A DNA stretch of 64,000 nt, from NCBI GenBank assembly GCA_021234155.1, contig JAJEKV010000002.1:9983031-10047030 (forward strand), written 5' to 3'. The DNA is from Isoetes taiwanensis (taxonomy: Eukaryota; Streptophyta; Lycopodiopsida; Isoetales; Isoetaceae). This document shows, piece after piece, positions 59,376-64,000 of this stretch. Every line of letters starts with the position of its first letter. The first letter of the stretch is position 1. The notes beneath the pieces are model-generated. The model was not told where the DNA came from, made no database searches, and saw only the letters and a program-made list of their open reading frames with translations. Made by a program: the position numbers and the translations under genes.

Positions 59376-60915
59376 TCTACATGAGTATATCCCGGTGAAG
59401 ATAGAGCTGAGGAGGGGTGCCATAAGGTTAGCATTTGGGGACCATCCAAAACTTGAACTGAAGTGGCTTTATGTGTCCTATCGACTGATCCTTACCATCT
59501 AGCAAGTATCCCTCGACAAATGATTCCAATCTGCAACCTCATCCATCAAGAAAGCCATTGGGTTGGGGTCAATGCAGCTTTCAAACACATCCATTAGTTC
59601 AGGGAGACTAGTCAGGTTTTCTCTCTTGAGCTTGGTTCCGAAGAATGCATCTATATCATTATGTGTATGCCCAACTATCATGAACCCCACTTTCACAACC
59701 TTGAATACTCCCACTGCTGTCAAGTATGACATTGCTCCAAACATCTATCTATTCTTGTTCTCTTTCCAGCAGTTGTCCAATTGAACACATAGCTCCTCTG
59801 GCAGTTGTTTCTCAAGTAAGGGGAAATTATCCCATGTCCTCCTTGATTCTTTCGACACCTTGGATATGAGCTCTTTTATCTGCCTTTGGTAACAGAGCGG
59901 TTGATCGTCCATCAAAGCCTCAAAAATGGGGGCTGATGGAGAATACCTCCTCCCTTCTATCGATCCTTTCTCTAGTGTTCTCAAGCACTTGAAAATAGAA
60001 CTCACATGGAAATTTGGATCATCCCTCCATAGATCAAGCACAAAATGACCATAGGTTCCAGTTCCATGCCCATGTGTTAAGACACCCGCCAGACTTACTT
60101 TCATCTTAAAAGCGTTTTGACAATGCTTGGGCAAAGGATCTAGCTTTGGCAAGAAAGTCTTGTGTTGGTCCATCTTATCATGAATTATACACAAAAATCT
60201 GTCAGGCTGCATCTGGAAAAATGTTCTCCACTGCCAATACAACTGTCTACATGATCCCTTTGGTGATCTGCAAATTGCTCCCTAATTGCCATTTTTTCTT
60301 TCTTTATTACAGTTGATGCAAGTGTATCCTTCAATTGAATGCAACTGTTGCACTTTGAGAATGGCATGTGTTGCAGGACACACACGTCTGAGAAGTGAGT
60401 TCTCCATAACTTGCTGAAATGTGATTGAGAAAGAGGCCGACCTCCAGTAGTTTCTAGGATGGAGTTGACCTTTTTAAGGCACTCTTTCTGGATGTAATGT
60501 TGTGGCAACACCCTTTGGACCACTCGCACACCGTGCTCGTTCAACTTCGACTTGTGGGGCATAGATTGAGACATGTATCTCACAAAGCTCTCGAAGACTG
60601 CAATGGCCTTCAAAGTGTTTGCTCTAGGTTTCAAAGTCAGTGCATTGCCATGTTGGAACAACCTGTGCCTTTTTCTGACCTACTCCCAGTATCTGTAAAA
60701 TGAAGACTTACTCACGCCCAGAATCCATCTCAATGCTCTCATACATACCTTCAGGCCCCTCAATTGATATAGTAACCTTCCTGTGTTTTCATCATAGCTG
60801 GAATTTCTACACAAGGAGTGAAATTAATCCTATCTTTCTGAAGCTGTCCAATATATTGGGACCTTATCTCCACGAGGTCATCCACACTGTACTGGACTGT
60901 GCAATCTAGATTGCA
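59376..60915 (-). pseudogene. DUF7869-family protein, decayed copy 2
   Basis: Minus-strand reading gives, in order: a Cys-containing N-terminal part with YSVDDLVEIRSQYIGQL (about 60850-60900); a middle part with LPQHYIQKECLKKVNS and HFSKLWRTHFSDVCVLQ; then, after one frameshift near 60235, LYWQWRTFFQ and IIHDKMDQHKTFLPKL (the IDGMDQ block); HGHGTGTYGHFVLDLW; VQLDNCWKENKNR; a TAG stop at 59745-59747; VKVGFMIVGHTHNDIDAFF (about 59640-59700); and FLMDEVADWNH. A second frameshift near 59515 leads to FVEGYLLDGKDQSIGH and two more stops. That makes two frameshifts and at least three stops in about 510 codons. Function of the family is unproven; a transposase is my inference. Confidence 0.8.
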
Positions 60916-60935
60916 ACACTCTTGTCCCCTAATTG

Positions 60936-62032
60936 CGTATGTGTATCGATTACCGCCAGTTAAATAAGCATACTATTGAGAATCGGTATGCTTTACTGCG
61001 AGCCGATGACCTTATGGATCAGTTCCAAGATAGACATTCGCTCTGGCTACCATCAAATAAGGATTAAGAAGGAGGACATCCACAAGTCCGCCTTCCGCAC
61101 CCGTTATGGACATTATGAGTTCACAGTTATGCCTTTTGGACTCACCAATGCACCCGCAACTTTTAGCGTCTCATGAACGATGTCTTCAGAGACTATAAGT
61201 TTGTCATTATTTTCTTTGATGACATTCTTATTTATAGTAAGACCCTGGAGCATCATGAATGCCATCTTCGACTAGCTCTCCAGAAGTTGCAACGCCACCA
61301 ACTGTTCGCTAAGTTTTCCAAATGCAAATTTGCGACCACGAGGGTCGATTATTTGGGCCATATTGTTTTTGCTGATGGTATTGCTACAGAACCAGCAAAA
61401 ATCGAGGCCGTCAAAGAGTGGCCAGCACCTATCAATGTTTCGAAAGTCCGAAGTTTCTTGGGATTGGCGGGATATTACCGCAAGTTCGTTAAGGATTTTG
61501 CTAAGATTGCAGCACCCCTTACTGACCTCACAAAGCATGAAAAGGTCATGGATTGGGCAGCGCATTGGAAAAGCAAGGTTTGAACAGGCTTCCAATAGCT
61601 GAAGGGCGCTTTAACGCCGTCACCAGACGAGTGATAGCCTATAACTCTAGGAAAACGAATGATGCGGAGCAGAGATATCCTATTCATGACCAGGAATTGC
61701 TTGCGGTCGTGTGTGCCTTGCGCATCTGGAGACAATTATATTCTTGGACGGCGGTTCCAACTAGACACGGATCACCGAAGTCTCCAATATATCTTTACAC
61801 AGGCTAATCTCAATCCCCGGCAATGCAGGTGGATAGAATTTTTGGAAGAATATGACTTTGAGGTTTTATATAAACTCGGGAAACATAATGTTGTTGCTGA
61901 TGCCTTGTCTCGGCATCCTTTGACGACACGTACCCATTGCAATGCTATTTCCACTCTTGCAAGTGAATTTGGAAAGACTATTGAGCAATCTCTTCCAACC
62001 GATTCTGAGTTTCGCGAAGTGTGGGGCAGCCT
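60936..62032 (+). pseudogene. Ty3/gypsy pol fragment (reverse transcriptase to RNase H end)
   Basis: The fragment starts abruptly at [18 protein letters not shown] and after one frameshift reads [29 protein letters not shown] and [12 protein letters not shown]. After a one-base loss it gives [20 protein letters not shown] with the catalytic DD, then CKFATTRVDYLGHIVF, VRSFLGLAGYYRKFVKDFAK and APLTDLTKH. The start of RNase H is deleted near 61575. It resumes with AYNSRK, DAEQRYPIHDQELLAVV, LDTDHRSLQYIFTQANL, then GKHNVVADALSRHP, and ends at DSEFREVWGSLSS. It is much better preserved than the element at 19-21 kb. No LTRs are present, and both ends are abrupt. Confidence 0.93.
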
Positions 62033-62460
62033 TTCGTCAACTTGGCCAAGACTAAGGTGGTTTTCATATCATCTTCACGACAGCTGAGGATCCCCTCCTT
62101 CCGTTACCGAGGGCAGAATGTGGAAGTAGCATCCACATACAAATATTTGGGAGTGGAGTTTCCGTCTACTATGCACTGGGACACATCCATACTGGCCACG
62201 AAGTTACGGCGGGTTGGAAAGCACTATATGCAATGCAAAACAATAGTCATAGAGCGGAGTTGTATGATTGGACCCATCATCACACCTGCTCAAAGTCTTA
62301 GTGGAGCCCCCGTCCTTTTTATACGGGGTGGAAGTATGGGGCCCAAGAGTATCCCTCGCTACTTGAATGACTTGGAGCAGGTGCAGAAAGCCTTCTTGGT
62401 ACGAGCACTAGGGGTGAAGTCCACAGTCCCATATCAAATTCTACTGCAGGAAACACACTA
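62033..62460 (+). pseudogene. LINE reverse transcriptase C-terminal fragment
   Basis: Directly after the gypsy fragment the frame reads VNLAKTKVVF, then FRYRGQNVEVASTYKYLGVEF, matching VNLAKTRV and YKYLGIEF of the LINE at 46.9-48.8 kb. It then gives LNDLEQVQKAFLVRALGVKS and PYQILLQE, matching the equivalent part of that LINE (..QILLQE). A small rearrangement and frame changes occur near 62210-62330. Similarity ends near 62455, before the Cys/His domain, and no ATTCT tail is present. Confidence 0.8.
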
Positions 62461-62539
62461 CAACCCCAAAATTTGTTCCACAGTTGAAAACAACAGTAAA
62501 AACACACTACGGGTTGTTTTTTTGAAGATTTAAAAAAAA

Positions 62540-62790
62540 ACCTATACGTAGTTATACCTGGGGCGTGGTTTTTCAAGGATATCTTTGTAGTTTTTCTTAG
62601 GGAGCCATAGTTTTTTTTGTGGTTTTCTTAAGGAGGCGTAGTTTCTTTTTTAAAGATGTGTTGTTTTCTCAGGTGGTATGGTTTTTTGAAGGGATGTTTT
62701 TTCTAAGGTGTTGTTTTTTAAGGTAGTGTTTTTTTTTAGGGGTGGTTTTTTATGGTTTTCTAAGAATCCATGTATGACCAAGTTGTCTCC
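62540..62790. repeat. T/G-rich low-complexity stretch
   Basis: Imperfect repetitions of GGTTTTTT, AAGG(A/T)(G/T) and TTTTTAAGG dominate. No unit length is stable. On the minus strand this gives a Lys/Thr-rich frame (KNTTLKNNTLEKT), which is an effect of composition. Confidence 0.6.
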
Positions 62791-62840
62791 GCATGCCATT
62801 ACAAATTGACACTCTTCAATCGGGCATTTGGCTTCATACA

Positions 62841-62860
62841 TGTGTGTGTGTGTGTGTGTG
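62841..62860. repeat. (TG)10 microsatellite
   Basis: Ten uninterrupted TG units. Confidence 0.95.
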
Positions 62861-62979
62861 AGCTTCTAGAAAGTGAAACTTGAAGACATCCATCACTTGG
62901 CAACTTGTAGAAGACACATTGATATGAAGAACCAAAGATGGACACCGGTTGGCATCATATAGGCATTTCTTGAAGGACT

Positions 62980-64000
62980 CAAACATGCCACACCCACTTT
63001 TAACATGCCAAGGTGGCTCTAACATGGCAAGGTGGCTCAAACATGCCACGGGACTCAGGCATGCCACCTAGGCTCCAACATGCCAAGGTGGCTCAATCAT
63101 GCCAATGTGGGCTCCAACATGCCAACTAGGCTCCAATACAAGGTGGCTCAAACATGCCATGTGGGCTCCAACATGCCACCTAGGCTCCAACATGCCAAGG
63201 TGGCTCAAACATGTCACCTAGGCTCCAACATGCCACCCGTGCTCAAACATGCCACGCTGGCTCCAACATGCCAAGGTGGCTCACAACATGCCACCCTAGG
63301 CTCCAACATGCCACCTACCGGGCTCCAAAATGCCACCTAGGCTTCAACATGCCAAGATGGTCCCAACATGCCACCTAGGCTCAAACATGCAAAGGTGGTT
63401 CAAACATGCCAAGGTGGCTCAAACATGCCATGGTGGGTCCAATATGCCACCTAGACGCCAAGATGGCTCGAACATGCCACACGGGGGCCCAACATGCCAC
63501 CTAGGCTCCAACATGCCAAGGTGGCTCAAACATGCCACGCGCTCCGGCCCAACATGCCACCTAGGCTCCAACGCACAGGTGGCTCAAAACATGCCACCTA
63601 GGCTGAATCATGCCAAGGTGGCTCAAACATGCCACCAAGGCTCCAACATGCCAAGGTGACTCAAACATGCCACCTAGGCTCCAACATGCCAAGGTGGCTC
63701 AAACATGCCACGCACCGGCTCCAAGGCCACCTAGGCTCCAACATGCCAAGGTGGCTCAAACATGGCACGGGCTCCAACATGCCTTCTAGGTCTAATCAAA
63801 CATGCCACCTAGGCTCAAACATGCCAAGGTGGCTCAAACATGCCACGCCACAGGGCTCCAACATGCCACCTAGGCTCCAACATGCCAAGGTGGCTCAAAC
63901 ATGCCAAGGTGCTCAAACATGCCATCTAGGCTCAAACATGCCACCTAGGCTCCAACATGCCAAGGTGGCTCAAACATGCCAAGGTGGCTCAAACATGCCA
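62980..64000. repeat. Satellite array, 19-bp monomers in a 38-bp higher-order unit
   Basis: Two related 19-mers alternate: CATGCCACCTAGGCTCCAA and CATGCCAAGGTGGCTCAAA. They share CATGCC and a CTC(C/A)AA end and differ in the middle. Spacing is disturbed in places by insertions of 1-8 bases, for example around 63541, 63705 and 63846, often CG-rich, and some monomers are shortened. The array begins near 62980 and continues past the end of the window. The open frames of 102 and 109 codons within it are by-products of the repeat. Confidence 0.95.

Noticed and set aside
63032-63659. Two open frames of 102 and 109 codons
   Set aside because: They arise from the satellite period and encode only its translated monomers.
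62980-64000. Regular short repeats resembling a CRISPR array
   Set aside because: The monomers are contiguous, with no unique spacers of constant length, and the context is plant DNA. It is a satellite.
1-64000. tRNA, rRNA or riboswitch genes
   Set aside because: I looked for GGTTCGA-type B boxes with paired acceptor arms and for conserved rRNA blocks and saw none that convinced me. A tRNAscan or Infernal run would be decisive.

Overview
The window looks like nuclear DNA of a land plant, most likely a large, repeat-rich genome of a seed-free lineage such as a fern. This rests on a spliced gene for a plastid-type DUF3143 protein, many Ty3/gypsy, Ty1/copia and non-LTR retrotransposon remnants, and two decayed copies of the DUF7869 family, which I associate with fern, moss and lycophyte genomes. 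The species is not determined. There are no bacterial operons, no tRNA or rRNA genes and no CRISPR array. Only one host gene is well supported.

Layout. 1-6.95 kb: no recognisable gene. 6.96-7.79 kb: 3' end of an L1-like LINE. 7.8-11 kb: AT-rich, with a 47-bp LINE 3'-end insertion flanked by a 12-bp target duplication. 11.09-23.93 kb: a full-span, ruined Ty3/gypsy element of chromovirus type (1.4-1.6 kb LTRs, RT, RNase H, integrase, chromodomain-like tail, polypurine tract). 24.41-26.97 kb: a short Ty1/copia-like element with about 0.24 kb LTRs and gag-like remains. 27.9-29.3 kb: DUF7869 pseudogene on the minus strand. 30.4-33.6 kb: palindromic GTATTC..GAATAC repeat clusters and a gag fragment. 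34.7-38.2 kb: an LTR-related segment, an unidentified exon-like stretch and an AT-rich minisatellite.

40.8-41.6 kb: the intact two-exon DUF3143 gene (minus strand). 43-46.5 kb: a 250-bp tandem duplication, a possible first exon of an organelle-targeted protein, and an L1-like LINE ending in poly(A). 46.5-56.1 kb: two direct copies of a roughly 2-kb repeat, 3 kb apart. Each copy carries a LINE insertion that the other lacks, so each records the empty site of the other. 57-58 kb: small tandem repeats, including a 57-bp minisatellite. 58.1-60.9 kb: a second DUF7869 pseudogene whose apparent C-terminal part lies inverted relative to its core. 60.94-62.45 kb: a Ty3/gypsy pol fragment joined directly to a LINE fragment. 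62.98-64.0 kb: a 19/38-bp satellite that runs off the end of the window.

Two decay styles are visible. From about 1 to 34 kb, coding remnants and the LTR pair differ by frequent small indels and extra CG-rich triplets. From 38 kb on, duplicates differ mainly by transitions, as expected for methylated plant DNA. The first style may be poor consensus sequence rather than biology, so frameshift-based statements in the left half need care.
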